From NCBI GenBank assembly GCA_015257125.1, contig JABZKU010000006.1, forward strand, positions 41,671 through 105,670: a DNA stretch of 64,000 bases. Reading direction: 5' to 3'. A program made the position numbers and the translations under genes. Under the pieces are notes generated by a model that was given only the letters and a program-made list of their open reading frames with translations, searched no databases and was not told where the DNA came from. Positions 8,295 to 17,155 of this stretch are shown here, in pieces; the stretch's first letter is position 1, and every line of letters begins with the position of its first letter. The DNA comes from Prevotellaceae bacterium. GTDB lineage: Bacteria > Bacteroidota > Bacteroidia > Bacteroidales > Bacteroidaceae.

Positions 8295-8597
8295 ATGGCA
8301 AAAGAATCAATGAAAGCGCGTGAGGTAAAGCGCGCCAAGCTGGTAGCCAAGTATGCCGCTAAGCGTGCTGCCCTCAAGGAAATCGTGAATCACAGCGACG
8401 ATCCCCAGGCAGCTTTCGAAGCAGCACAAAAGCTTCAGTCCATCCCCCGCAACGCCAATCCCATTCGTCTGCACAACCGCTGCAAGATCACGGGACGTCC
8501 CAAGGGCTACATCCGCCTCTTCGGTCTCTCGCGTATCCAATTCCGTGAGATGGCTTCGGCCGGTCTCATCCCCGGTGTGCGCAAGGCCTCTTGGTAA
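8295..8597 (+). CDS. rpsN: 30S ribosomal protein S14, zinc-free type
   Basis: 100 residues, MAKESMKAREVKR start. This is the longer zinc-independent form: the CxxC pairs of the short zinc-binding form are absent, and only one cysteine occurs in the HNRCKITGRPKGY region. S14 sits in the 30S head near S3 and S10. Confidence 0.97.
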   Translation: MAKESMKAREVKRAKLVAKYAAKRAALKEIVNHSDDPQAAFEAAQKLQSIPRNANPIRLHNRCKITGRPKGYIRLFGLSRIQFREMASAGLIPGVRKASW

Positions 8598-8673
8598 TCG
8601 ACCGATCCTTGTCGAATCACAAGCATCACTTTTAACACTGTCGGGAATTTCCCGATAAATTAAATCCACAATA

Positions 8674-9069
8674 ATGACTGATCCCATAGCAGACTTTCTG
8701 ACCCGCCTTCGCAACGCGATCCAAGCTAAGCATCGTGTTGTAGAAGTTCCGGCGTCGAACCTGAAGAAGGAAATCACGAAGATTCTCTTCGACAAGGGCT
8801 ATATCCTCAACTTCAAGTTTGAGGACAATGGTCCCCAAGGCACTATCAAAATTGCCTTGAAGTACAATCCCGCCACGAAAGTGAGCGCAATCAAGAGCCT
8901 CAAGCGAGTTTCTACGCCCGGTATGCGTAAGTACACCGGTTACCGTGAAATGCCTCGCGTGATCAATGGACTGGGTATCGCTATCATCTCCACGTCCAAA
9001 GGTGTAATGACTGACAAAGAAGCATCCGCCCTCAAGATCGGCGGTGAAGTTCTTTGCTATGTATACTAA
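8674..9069 (+). CDS. rpsH: 30S ribosomal protein S8
   Basis: 131 residues, MTDPIADFLTRLRNA start. S8 binds the 16S central domain and in E. coli represses the spc operon by binding the rplE leader. The C-terminal STSKGVMTDKEA region is intact. A 76-base spacer separates it from rpsN. Confidence 0.97.
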   Translation: MTDPIADFLTRLRNAIQAKHRVVEVPASNLKKEITKILFDKGYILNFKFEDNGPQGTIKIALKYNPATKVSAIKSLKRVSTPGMRKYTGYREMPRVINGLGIAIISTSKGVMTDKEASALKIGGEVLCYVY

Positions 9070-9086
9070 AATATAGGAGGAACAAA

Positions 9087-9653
9087 ATGTCTAGAATTGG
9101 TAAATTGCCGATTAACATTCCCGCTGGCGTACAAGTGACGCTGCAGGATAATGTAGTGACCGTAAAGGGTCCGAAGGGTGAGCTCTCTCAGGCTGTTGAT
9201 CCCTCTATCAAAGTCACAATCGAAGATGGCCACATCACTTTCGCTATCGATGAGAACAGCGAAGTAGAGACGAAGCAAAAGCAAGCTTTCCATGGTCTGT
9301 ATCGTGCTTTGGTTAACAACATGGTTGTTGGTGTAACCGAGCAGTACAAAGCCGAAATGGAACTCGTCGGTGTGGGTTATCGTGTAGAGAACAAGGGCAA
9401 CCTCGTTACTTTCACGCTGGGTTTCACTCACCCCATCGTTATCGAACTCCCCAAGGAGATCTCCGTTGAGACGAAGATGGAACGTAACCAGAACCCCTAT
9501 ATCAGCCTGACGTCCTGCGACAAGCAGCTCCTCGGTCTGGTATGCGCCAAAATCCGTTCTTTCCGCAAGCCTGAGCCTTACAAGGGTAAGGGTATCCTCT
9601 ACGTCGGTGAGCAGATCCGTCGTAAGTCCGGTAAGTCGGCAGGTGCTAAGTAA
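9087..9653 (+). CDS. rplF: 50S ribosomal protein L6
   Basis: 188 residues, MSRIGKLPINIPAGV start. The ATG at 9087 is fixed by an AGGAGG at 9075-9080, a strong Shine-Dalgarno unusual for this phylum, and by the family's standard N-terminus; an upstream in-frame TTG would overlap rpsH. L6 lies near the GTPase-associated centre. The GKGILYVGEQIRRKSGKSAG C-terminus is typical. Confidence 0.97.
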   Translation: MSRIGKLPINIPAGVQVTLQDNVVTVKGPKGELSQAVDPSIKVTIEDGHITFAIDENSEVETKQKQAFHGLYRALVNNMVVGVTEQYKAEMELVGVGYRVENKGNLVTFTLGFTHPIVIELPKEISVETKMERNQNPYISLTSCDKQLLGLVCAKIRSFRKPEPYKGKGILYVGEQIRRKSGKSAGAK

Positions 9654-9674
9654 CCTCTAATCACGATTTAGATT

Positions 9675-10019
9675 ATGACAAAACAAAAAGAAGCAAGACG
9701 CGTAAAGATCAAGTATCGCGTTCGCAATAAGATCTCCGGCACGGCTGCTCGTCCCCGCATGAGCGTGTTCCGCAGCAACAAGCAGATCTACGTTCAGGTC
9801 ATCGACGACGAAGCTGGAAAGACCCTCGTCGCAGCCTCTTCGCTCGGTCAAGAAGCATGCCCCAAGAAGGAACAAGCCTTCAAGGTGGGTGAAGCAGTGG
9901 CCAAGAAGGCACTCGAGGCCGGAATCAGTGAAGTAGTTTTTGATCGTAACGGCTATCTCTACCACGGTCGCGTGAAAGAAGTTGCCGAAGGCGCTCGCAA
10001 AGGTGGACTCAAATTCTAA
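9675..10019 (+). CDS. rplR: 50S ribosomal protein L18
   Basis: 114 residues. L18 carries 5S rRNA into the 50S subunit. RPRMSVFRSNKQIYVQVID and the FDRNGYLYHGRVKEVAEGAR end are diagnostic. It starts 21 bases after rplF and is followed by rpsE after 5 bases. Confidence 0.97.
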   Translation: MTKQKEARRVKIKYRVRNKISGTAARPRMSVFRSNKQIYVQVIDDEAGKTLVAASSLGQEACPKKEQAFKVGEAVAKKALEAGISEVVFDRNGYLYHGRVKEVAEGARKGGLKF

Positions 10020-10024
10020 AGATT

Positions 10025-10531
10025 ATGGCAATCAGAGTAAACGCAAACAATGAAGAATTGAAAGATAGACTCGTTGCTATCAATCGTGTTACGAAAGTCA
10101 CCAAGGGCGGACGCACTTTCACCTTCGCTGCCATCGTAGTGGTAGGTGACGGTAAGGGCGTTATCGGTTACGGTCTCGGCAAAGCCGGTGAAGTTACCGC
10201 AGCTATCGCCAAGGGCGTAGAAGCAGCCAAGAAGAACCTCGTGAAGGTGCCCATCATCAAGGGAACCGTTCCTCACGAGCAGGCTGCCCGTTTCGGCGGT
10301 GCCGAAGTGCTCATCCTTCCCGCCTCTGAAGGTACGGGAGTGGTAGCCGGTGGTGCAATGCGCCCCGTGTTTGAAAGCGTTGGTATCACCAACGTGCTTT
10401 CGAAGTCTAAGGGTTCTTCTAACCCCCACAACCTCGTGAAGGCAACGATCCTCGCCCTCAGCGAAATGCGTGATGCCCGCACCGTAGCTCAGCATCGCGG
10501 AGTATCCATCGATAAAGTATTCAGAGGATAA
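10025..10531 (+). CDS. rpsE: 30S ribosomal protein S5
   Basis: 168 residues. The double-stranded RNA-binding fold at the N-terminus (VTKGGRTFTFAAIVVVGDG) and the GYGLGKAGEV loop are clear. S5 affects decoding accuracy and mRNA entry. Confidence 0.97.
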   Translation: MAIRVNANNEELKDRLVAINRVTKVTKGGRTFTFAAIVVVGDGKGVIGYGLGKAGEVTAAIAKGVEAAKKNLVKVPIIKGTVPHEQAARFGGAEVLILPASEGTGVVAGGAMRPVFESVGITNVLSKSKGSSNPHNLVKATILALSEMRDARTVAQHRGVSIDKVFRG

Positions 10532-10536
10532 GCATT

Positions 10537-10713
10537 ATGGCAACAATTAAGGTACAGCAAACTCGCAGCCGCATCGGCGCCCCCGTTGACCAGAAGCGCA
10601 CACTCGATGCTCTCGGTCTCACTAAGCTTTATCAAGTTGTAGAACTCGAGGACAACGCTTGCACTCGCGGCATGGTTCGCAAAGTTCACCACCTGGTAAC
10701 TGTAGTAGAATAA
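10537..10713 (+). CDS. rpmD: 50S ribosomal protein L30
   Basis: 58 residues, MATIKVQQTRSRIGAPVDQK, the usual small L30 with a Bacteroidota-type N-terminus and the TLDALGLTKL helix. It starts 5 bases after rpsE and ends 17 bases before rplO. Confidence 0.95.
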   Translation: MATIKVQQTRSRIGAPVDQKRTLDALGLTKLYQVVELEDNACTRGMVRKVHHLVTVVE

Positions 10714-10730
10714 ATAACACGTACGACATC

Positions 10731-11177
10731 ATGAAATTGCATACACTCAAACCGGCCAACGGATCCACCCAGACTCGTAAGCGTATCGGTCGTGGTCCCG
10801 GTTCGGGCCTCGGCGGCACGTCTACCCGCGGTCACAAGGGTGCTAAGTCTCGCTCCGGTTACAGCAAGAAGATCGGTTTCGAAGGTGGTCAGATGCCCCT
10901 CCAGCGCCGTCTTCCGAAGTTTGGTTTCAAGAACATCAACCGCGTAGAGTACAAGCCCATCAACCTCAGCACGCTCCAGGCCTTGGCCGAAGCAAAGCAG
11001 CTTGAGAAGATCGGTGTCGAAGAACTCGTAGCCGCAGGTTTCATCAACCGCAAGACTCTTGTTAAGATTCTGGCCAATGGTGAATTGAAAGCCAAACTCA
11101 CCGTGGAGGCTCACGCCTTCTCGAAGACGGCCGTAGCAGCCATCGAGGCTGCAGGTGGTACCGCCACCCAACTCTAA
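10731..11177 (+). CDS. rplO: 50S ribosomal protein L15
   Basis: 148 residues. The basic Gly-rich N-terminal extension (RIGRGPGSGLGGTSTRGHKG) that threads into 23S rRNA is clear. The ATG at 10731 matches the family start MKLHTLKPANGS; the frame is open further upstream but would overlap rpmD. Confidence 0.97.
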   Translation: MKLHTLKPANGSTQTRKRIGRGPGSGLGGTSTRGHKGAKSRSGYSKKIGFEGGQMPLQRRLPKFGFKNINRVEYKPINLSTLQALAEAKQLEKIGVEELVAAGFINRKTLVKILANGELKAKLTVEAHAFSKTAVAAIEAAGGTATQL

Positions 11178-11199
11178 ACCATGTAATTCTAAGAGTCGA

Positions 11200-12534
11200 A
11201 TGAAAAAAATAGTCGAAACTCTCAAGAACATATGGCGTATTGAGGATTTGCGCACGCGAATCCTCATCACCATACTGTTCGTGGCCATTTACCGTTTCGG
11301 ATCCACTGTGGTACTTCCCGGTATCGATTCGACGGCATTGACCAATTTGCAAAAACAGACCGAGGGTGGCCTGATGTCGCTCCTCGACATGTTCTCAGGT
11401 GGTGCATTCTCTCAAGCATCAATCTTTGCTTTGGGTATTATGCCCTACATCACAGCTTCGATTGTTATTCAGCTCTTGGCAGTTGCAGTTCCCTATTTCC
11501 AAAAGTTGCAGCGTGAAGGTGAAAGCGGAACGCGCAAGATCAACCAGTACACTCGCTACTTGACCCTTGCGATTCTCACTTTCCAAGCCCCGACCTATCT
11601 CATGAACCTCAGGGAGCAGACGCTTGATGCGTTCTTAGTAGGCGATGGATTCTGGTTTATGGCCACCTCCACTTTGATTCTCGCCGCCGGTTCGATGTTC
11701 GTACTGTGGCTCGGTGAACGCATCACCGACCGCGGAGTCGGCAACGGTGTTTCCGTCATCATTATGATCGGTATCATCGCCCGTCTGCCGGCAGCCTTCT
11801 TCGAAGAGCTCACATCAGCGCTCTCCAGTGCAGAAGGCGGTGGACTGATCAAGTTCTTCATCGAGATCATCGCCCTGGTTGGTGTCATGGCACTCGCCAT
11901 ACTTTTGGTAAAGGCGGTACGCAAGGTACCCGTACAGTACGCTAAACGAATTGAAGGACGAAAGAACCAGGTGGGCGGTGCCCGTCAGTACATTCCCCTC
12001 AAGCTCTTCGCGGCCAATGTGATGCCGATCATCTTTGCTCAGGCCATCATGTTCCTCCCGTTGATGCTGGTGAATGTCACCAAGACAGAAAGCCCCACCC
12101 TTCAGCAGTTCCTCAATCCCAACAGTGTTCTCTACAATGTCGTGTTCGTCTTCCTCATTGTAGCATTCACTTACTTCTACACGGCCATCACAATGAACCC
12201 CGTTCAGATGGCTGAAGACATGAAGCGCAACAACGGTTTCATTCCCGGTGTTAAGCCCGGTAAGGAAACAGCTGACTATATCGACAGCGTGATGTCACAC
12301 CTCACGCTTCCCGGTTCGCTCTTCATTGCGGTAATCGCCATTCTCCCCACCTTCGCTCAGATGGAGCCCTTCAAGGTGCATCAGGCCTTTGCCCACTTCT
12401 TCGGTGGAACATCGTTGCTCATCCTTGTAGGTGTGGTGCTCGACACCATCCAACAGATCGACAGCTTAATGTCGGTGCGCAACTATGATCGAATGCTCAA
12501 CGCGGGACACACACGTCACCGTTCAAACGACTAA
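11200..12534 (+). CDS. secY: Preprotein translocase subunit SecY
   Basis: 444 residues, ten predicted membrane helices, the core of the SecYEG channel. The start MKKIVETLKNIWRIEDLR and the second-helix plug region GGAFSQASIFALGIMPYI are typical, and the cytoplasmic loop used by the ribosome and SecA lies between helices 8 and 9. The ATG at 11200 is 22 bases after rplO. It sits in its ancestral place between rplO and map. Confidence 0.97.
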   Translation: MKKIVETLKNIWRIEDLRTRILITILFVAIYRFGSTVVLPGIDSTALTNLQKQTEGGLMSLLDMFSGGAFSQASIFALGIMPYITASIVIQLLAVAVPYFQKLQREGESGTRKINQYTRYLTLAILTFQAPTYLMNLREQTLDAFLVGDGFWFMATSTLILAAGSMFVLWLGERITDRGVGNGVSVIIMIGIIARLPAAFFEELTSALSSAEGGGLIKFFIEIIALVGVMALAILLVKAVRKVPVQYAKRIEGRKNQVGGARQYIPLKLFAANVMPIIFAQAIMFLPLMLVNVTKTESPTLQQFLNPNSVLYNVVFVFLIVAFTYFYTAITMNPVQMAEDMKRNNGFIPGVKPGKETADYIDSVMSHLTLPGSLFIAVIAILPTFAQMEPFKVHQAFAHFFGGTSLLILVGVVLDTIQQIDSLMSVRNYDRMLNAGHTRHRSND

Positions 12535-12555
12535 GGTTAATAGAACTCCACTCGG

Positions 12556-13356
12556 ATGATCTATCTGAAGACAGAAGAAGAAATCGACCTGTTGCGCGCC
12601 GCCAATCGATTGGTCAGCGCAACATTGACCGAAATCGCTAAGATTGTGAAGCCAGGTGTGTCCGTCAAAGCACTGGACACCTTGGCCGAGCAATACATTC
12701 GCGATCACGGTGCAGTCCCCACCTTCAAAGGGTTCCCTGCCGACATTCCCGGTGCCGACCCCTTCCCCGGTAGCATCTGCGCCTCGATCAACGAATGTGT
12801 GGTTCACGGTCTACCCGATGAACGTGTTCTCCGCGACGGCGATATCATCTCCGTCGACTGTGGAACCTACCTCAACGGGTTTTGCGGCGACTCCGCCTAC
12901 ACATTCTGTGTCGGTGAGGTGAGCGACGAAGTCAAGCAATTGCTTCGTGTCACCAAAGAGAGCCTCTACCTCGGCATCGAGGCCGCCCTTCCCGGGCGTC
13001 GCATTGGCGACATCGGCGCAGCCGTACAAGACCATTGCGAACGACAAGGCTACGGTGTGGTTCGTGAGTTCACCGGTCACGGCATCGGTCGCGAGATGCA
13101 CGAAGATCCTTCGGTACCCAACTACGGAAGCCGCGGATCGGGCAAGCAAATCAAGAACGGCCTTTGCATCGCGATCGAACCGATGATCACCCTCGGCAAT
13201 CCTGCCATCGGACTTTTGCCCGATCGTTGGGGCATCATCACGCTCGACCGCCGTCCCGCCGCTCATTTCGAGCACACCATCGCCATTCATCACGGCAAAC
13301 CCGAAATTCTTTCGACGTTCGAAGACATTGAACGCGTGGAAGGACATCTCTATTAA
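12556..13356 (+). CDS. map: Methionine aminopeptidase, type I
   Basis: 266 residues. It removes the initiator Met from new proteins. The five metal ligands are recognisable: Asp in ISVDCGTY, Asp in FCGDSAYTF, His in GHGIGREMHEDP, Glu in AIEPMIT and Glu in FEHTIAIH. It has no N-terminal zinc-finger extension. It lies between secY and infA, as in many bacteria, so co-transcription with translation genes is expected. Confidence 0.96.
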   Translation: MIYLKTEEEIDLLRAANRLVSATLTEIAKIVKPGVSVKALDTLAEQYIRDHGAVPTFKGFPADIPGADPFPGSICASINECVVHGLPDERVLRDGDIISVDCGTYLNGFCGDSAYTFCVGEVSDEVKQLLRVTKESLYLGIEAALPGRRIGDIGAAVQDHCERQGYGVVREFTGHGIGREMHEDPSVPNYGSRGSGKQIKNGLCIAIEPMITLGNPAIGLLPDRWGIITLDRRPAAHFEHTIAIHHGKPEILSTFEDIERVEGHLY

Positions 13357-13360
13357 GATC

Positions 13361-13579
13361 ATGGCAAAACAAACTGCAATTGAACAGGACGGAACGATCG
13401 TCGAAGCGCTCAGCAACGCGATGTTCCGTGTAGAGTTAGAGAACGGTCATCCCATCACCGCCCACATTTCCGGTAAGATGCGCATGCACTACATCAAAAT
13501 CTTACCCGGCGACAAAGTGAAGGTGGAGATGAGTCCCTACGATCTGTCGAAAGGCAGAATCGTGTTCCGATACAAATAA
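13361..13579 (+). CDS. infA: Translation initiation factor IF-1
   Basis: 72 residues, MAKQTAIEQDGTIVEALSN, a single OB-fold that binds the 30S A site during initiation. The GKMRMHYIKILPGDKVKVE core is intact. The ATG at 13361 lies 4 bases after the map stop; in-frame codons further upstream overlap map and are not used. Confidence 0.97.
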   Translation: MAKQTAIEQDGTIVEALSNAMFRVELENGHPITAHISGKMRMHYIKILPGDKVKVEMSPYDLSKGRIVFRYK

Positions 13580-13593
13580 TACACACCCCAGAT

Positions 13594-13710
13594 ATGAAGA
13601 CAAGAGCATCCTTGAAGAAGCGCACTCCCGACAGCAAGATCGTACGTCGTAAGGGTCGCCTCTATCTGATCAACAAGAAGAACCCTAAGTTCAAGACTCG
13701 TCAGGGTTAA
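13594..13710 (+). CDS. rpmJ: 50S ribosomal protein L36, zinc-free type
   Basis: 38 residues, MKTRASLKKRTPDSKIVRRK start. The Cys/Cys/Cys/His zinc ligands of classical L36 are absent; this is the zinc-independent form usual in the phylum. It is in its ancestral place between infA and rpsM. Confidence 0.95.
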   Translation: MKTRASLKKRTPDSKIVRRKGRLYLINKKNPKFKTRQG

Positions 13711-13736
13711 TCCAAAGCAAAACATCAAATAAGTAT

Positions 13737-14117
13737 ATGGCAATAAGAATTGTTGGTGTCGATTTACCTCAAAACAAGCGAGGTGAAATCGCCTTGACCT
13801 ATATTTTCGGTATCGGTCGCAGCAGCTCGGCAAAGATTCTCGACAAAGCCGGCATTGACAGAGACATCAAAGTAAAGGATTGGACGGACGATCAAGCCGC
13901 CAAAATCCGTGAAATCATCGGTGCAGAATTCAAGGTCGAAGGTGACCTCCGTTCTGAGGTACAGCTGAACATCAAGCGCCTCATGGATATCGGCTGCTAC
14001 CGTGGCATCCGTCACCGTATTGGTCTTCCTCTTCGTGGTCAGAGCACTAAGAACAACGCTCGCACTCGCAAGGGTCGCAAGAAGACCGTTGCAAACAAGA
14101 AGAAGGCAACTAAATAA
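13737..14117 (+). CDS. rpsM: 30S ribosomal protein S13
   Basis: 126 residues. S13 forms inter-subunit bridges and touches P-site tRNA through its basic C-terminal tail. The GIGRSSSAKIL helix, the GCYRGIRHRIGLPLRGQ block and the Lys-rich end are diagnostic. Confidence 0.97.
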   Translation: MAIRIVGVDLPQNKRGEIALTYIFGIGRSSSAKILDKAGIDRDIKVKDWTDDQAAKIREIIGAEFKVEGDLRSEVQLNIKRLMDIGCYRGIRHRIGLPLRGQSTKNNARTRKGRKKTVANKKKATK

Positions 14118-14126
14118 TAAGTGACT

Positions 14127-14516
14127 ATGGCAAAGAAAAATGTCTCTGCAAAAAAGCGTAACGTAAAGGTTGACGCACAAGGCCAGCTGCACGTTCACAG
14201 CTCCTTCAACAACATCATCGTATCGCTCGCCAACAGCGAAGGTCAGGTTATCTCCTGGTCGAGCGCCGGTAAGATGGGTTTCCGCGGTTCTAAGAAGAAC
14301 ACGCCCTACGCTGCTCAAACTGCAGCTCAAGATTGCGCCAAAGTGGCTTACGATCTCGGTCTCCGCAAGGTGAAAGCCTACGTCAAGGGTCCCGGTAACG
14401 GTCGTGAAAGTGCCATCCGTGCCTGCCACGGTGCCGGTATCGAAGTAACCGAGATCATCGACGTTACTCCGCTTCCCCACAACGGTTGCCGTCCTCCCAA
14501 GCGCCGTCGCGTATAA
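14127..14516 (+). CDS. rpsK: 30S ribosomal protein S11
   Basis: 129 residues, MAKKNVSAKKRNVKVD. S11 lines the mRNA exit channel. The ATG at 14127 is preferred over an in-frame GTG at 14121 because MAKK is the family start. The CHGAGIEVTEIIDVTPLPHNG C-terminus is well conserved. Confidence 0.97.
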   Translation: MAKKNVSAKKRNVKVDAQGQLHVHSSFNNIIVSLANSEGQVISWSSAGKMGFRGSKKNTPYAAQTAAQDCAKVAYDLGLRKVKAYVKGPGNGRESAIRACHGAGIEVTEIIDVTPLPHNGCRPPKRRRV

Positions 14517-14620
14517 ACCCACTGAAGGCGTCGTCCCAAGCACACCGTATCGCCCTCGGGCACAGCGGTGCCGCTTGAGCAGGCGTCGAATCACGAATCA
14601 ACCATTCAAGCAAAACAAAT

Positions 14621-15214
14621 ATGGCAAGATATACAGGTCCTAAGGTACGCCTTTCTCGTAAGTTCGGCGAAGACATCTTCGGCAACACGACCAAGCGCAT
14701 GCAAGGACGCAACCAGAACGTACGTCGTCGTAAGACCTCTGAATACGGCATCATGCTCGCTGAGAAGCAGAAGGCTAAGTACACCTACGGTGTGCTCGAG
14801 AAGCAGTTCCGCAATCTCTTCGACAAGGCTGCCAAGGCCAGCGGTATTACCGGTGAGATCCTCCTCCAGAGCCTCGAATGCCGTCTCGACAACGTCGTTT
14901 ACCGCCTCGGCATTGCCCCCACTCGCGCCGCAGCCCGTCAGCTTGTGAACCACAAGCACATCACGGTCGACGGTCGTGTAGTGAACATTGCCTCGTTCAG
15001 CGTAAAGCCCGGCCAAATCGTCGCCGTTCGTGAGAAGTCTAAGTCTCTCGAAGTCATCGCCGATGCACTCGCCGGTTTCAATCACTCCAAGTATCCCTGG
15101 ATCGAATGGGACGAAAGCACCAAGTCCGGTAAGCTCCTCCACAAGCCCGAACGTGCCGACATTCCCGAGAACATCAAGGAACAGTTGATTGTCGAGCTCT
15201 ACTCTAAGAACTAA
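14621..15214 (+). CDS. rpsD: 30S ribosomal protein S4, divergent N-terminal domain
   Basis: 197 residues, a little shorter than the roughly 201 usual for the phylum. S4 nucleates 30S assembly and represses the alpha operon in E. coli. The S4 RNA-binding domain is intact (LDNVVYRLGIAPTRAAARQL). In the N-terminal domain, the usual stretch ending NYPPGQHG is replaced by GNTTKRMQGRNQN (21-33), with a net loss of several residues. It is preceded by a 104-base spacer with a hairpin. Confidence 0.96.
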   Translation: MARYTGPKVRLSRKFGEDIFGNTTKRMQGRNQNVRRRKTSEYGIMLAEKQKAKYTYGVLEKQFRNLFDKAAKASGITGEILLQSLECRLDNVVYRLGIAPTRAAARQLVNHKHITVDGRVVNIASFSVKPGQIVAVREKSKSLEVIADALAGFNHSKYPWIEWDESTKSGKLLHKPERADIPENIKEQLIVELYSKN

Positions 15215-15232
15215 TTCATAACACGATTTTTC

Positions 15233-16225
15233 ATGGCGATATTAGCATTCCAAAAACCCGACAAAGTGGTAATGCTCGAGAACGACGCCAAGAACGGAAA
15301 ATTCGAATTCCGTCCCTTGGAACCCGGTTTCGGCACCACCGTCGGCAATGCTCTACGTCGCATCCTGCTCTCCTCGCTCGAAGGTTTCGCCATCTGCGCC
15401 ATCAAGATTGACGGCGTCGAACACGAATTTGCCTCTGTGCCCGGCGTGAAGGAAGACGTAACCAACATCATTCTCAAGTTGAAGCAAGTTCGCTTCAAAC
15501 AATTAGTAGAAGAATTCGAGACTGAGAAAGCAAGTATCACCATTTCGAACTCCACGGAGTTCAAAGCAGGTGACATTGGCAAACAGTTGTCCGGTTTTGA
15601 GGTACTCAATCCCGAACTCACTATTTGTCACTTGGATTCCAAAGCCACGATGACGATCGAAGTTACGATCAACAAGGGTCGCGGATATGTTCCCGCTGAT
15701 GAAAATCGCGAGTTCTGCACCGATGTCAACGTAATTCCCATCGATTCTATTTACACCCCCATCCGTAACGTAAAGTACGCCGTAGAGCCCTTCCGCGTGG
15801 AGCAGAAGACCGACTACGACAAACTCGTGCTCGACGTTTCAACGGACGGTTCCATTCACCCGAAGGATGCACTGAAGGAAGCTGCGAAGATCCTCATCTA
15901 TCACTTCATGCTCTTCTCCGACGAGAAGATCACCGTCGACGACGCTCCCGACGCCGACAACGAAGAGTTCGACGAGGAAGTACTTCACATGCGTCAGTTG
16001 CTCAAGACCAAACTCCTCGACATGAACCTCTCGGTTCGCGCGCTCAACTGCTTGAAGGCCGCAGATGTCGAAACCTTGGGCGACCTCGTTCAGTACAACA
16101 AGAACGATCTCTTGAAGTTCCGCAACTTCGGTCGGAAATCGCTCACGGAGCTTGATGATTTGCTCGAGAGTCTGAATCTGTCGTTTGGAACCGACATCAG
16201 CAAATACAAATTGGACAAGGACTGA
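15233..16225 (+). CDS. rpoA: RNA polymerase alpha subunit
   Basis: 330 residues. The N-terminal dimerisation and assembly domain (about 1-230, with EPGFGTTVGNALRRILLSSL) and the C-terminal DNA- and activator-binding domain (about 260-320, with LNCLKAADVETLGDL and RNFGRKSLTELDDLL) are both complete. Start ATG at 15233, 18 bases after rpsD. Its place in the alpha operon is ancestral. Confidence 0.97.
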   Translation: MAILAFQKPDKVVMLENDAKNGKFEFRPLEPGFGTTVGNALRRILLSSLEGFAICAIKIDGVEHEFASVPGVKEDVTNIILKLKQVRFKQLVEEFETEKASITISNSTEFKAGDIGKQLSGFEVLNPELTICHLDSKATMTIEVTINKGRGYVPADENREFCTDVNVIPIDSIYTPIRNVKYAVEPFRVEQKTDYDKLVLDVSTDGSIHPKDALKEAAKILIYHFMLFSDEKITVDDAPDADNEEFDEEVLHMRQLLKTKLLDMNLSVRALNCLKAADVETLGDLVQYNKNDLLKFRNFGRKSLTELDDLLESLNLSFGTDISKYKLDKD

Positions 16226-16284
16226 TCCCACAACCTGAGTTGTGATTGATCAATCAACTATCCCATTCAAACAAAAGTACACAA

Positions 16285-16770
16285 ATGAGACACAATAAGA
16301 AATTCAACCATCTCAGTCGTACTGCTTCTCACCGTGCGTCCATGCTCGCTAACATGGCCGTATCGCTGATCAAGCACAAAAGAATCACTACGACTGTCGC
16401 AAAGGCAAAGGCGCTGAAGAAGTACGTCGAGCCCCTTATCACGAAGTCTAAGCAGGACACCACCAACAGCCGTCGTGTGGTCTTCTCTTACCTCAAGGAT
16501 AAGCACGCTGTGACCGAGCTCTTCAAGGAAGTCAGCGTAAAGGTCGCAGATCGTCCCGGTGGCTACACCCGCATCATCAAGACCGGTTTCCGTGCCTGCG
16601 ATGCCGCCCCGATGTGCTTCATCGAGTTGGTTGACTACAACGAGCACATGGCCAAGACCGAAAAGAAGGCCAAGCGCACTCGTCGTTCCAAGAAGGCAGC
16701 TGCCGCCAACGAGGCAGAAGCCCAAGCCCCCGTTGCAGAAACGGCGGAAACTGCAGAAGCTGCAGAATAA
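16285..16770 (+). CDS. rplQ: 50S ribosomal protein L17
   Basis: 161 residues, MRHNKKFNHLSRTASHR start. The core ends near 126 and is followed by a Lys- then Ala/Glu-rich low-complexity tail (about 130-161), a common extension in Bacteroidota. It is the last gene of the cluster, with a strong terminator 22 bases beyond the stop. Confidence 0.97.
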   Translation: MRHNKKFNHLSRTASHRASMLANMAVSLIKHKRITTTVAKAKALKKYVEPLITKSKQDTTNSRRVVFSYLKDKHAVTELFKEVSVKVADRPGGYTRIIKTGFRACDAAPMCFIELVDYNEHMAKTEKKAKRTRRSKKAAAANEAEAQAPVAETAETAEAAE

Positions 16771-16792
16771 TTCAGCCACATACTTATTTCCC

Positions 16793-16826
16793 ATCCCCGC
16801 TCCCGCCAGGAGCGGGGATTTTTTTG
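16793..16826 (+). terminator. Terminator of the ribosomal cluster
   Basis: A 9-base perfect stem, ATCCCCGCT (16793-16801) with AGCGGGGAT (16811-16819), followed by a run of T residues. It ends the rplC-rplQ transcript. Confidence 0.88.
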
Positions 16827-17026
16827 TTTCGTTCCTTCTCTCGTTTTCGTGCGTCTTCTCCCACACTTATGTTCAGCCCCTGTCGCTTCTCGTTTTGTCT
16901 TTTTCCGCTCTTTCTGCCGCCGTCCGCTTTTCGCGCGTCTACTCTTATAGGAACCATCGCACTTCGCATCCCGCTTCCATCCCTTACATTCCCGTGCTCC
17001 ATTTCGCCACTAAACCGCAGCATTCA

Positions 17027-17057
17027 TTGTTGCGTGTGGAGAAAATGAGTAACTTTG
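17027..17057 (+). promoter_or_regulatory. Promoter of the DUF6122 gene
   Basis: TTG at 17027-17029, 20 bases, TAACTTTG at 17050-17057. The box overlaps an upstream in-frame ATG (17045), so that ATG would precede the transcript start and the ATG at 17156 is the better gene start. Confidence 0.6.
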
Positions 17058-17155
17058 CTCTTGTCGTTCCCTCCTCCATTGAGGAAGGCGACCGCTTTTC
17101 GCATGTCGCCCCCATCGACATCCCACCCGTCCCATCGTTCCACATCGTCCCGCCC

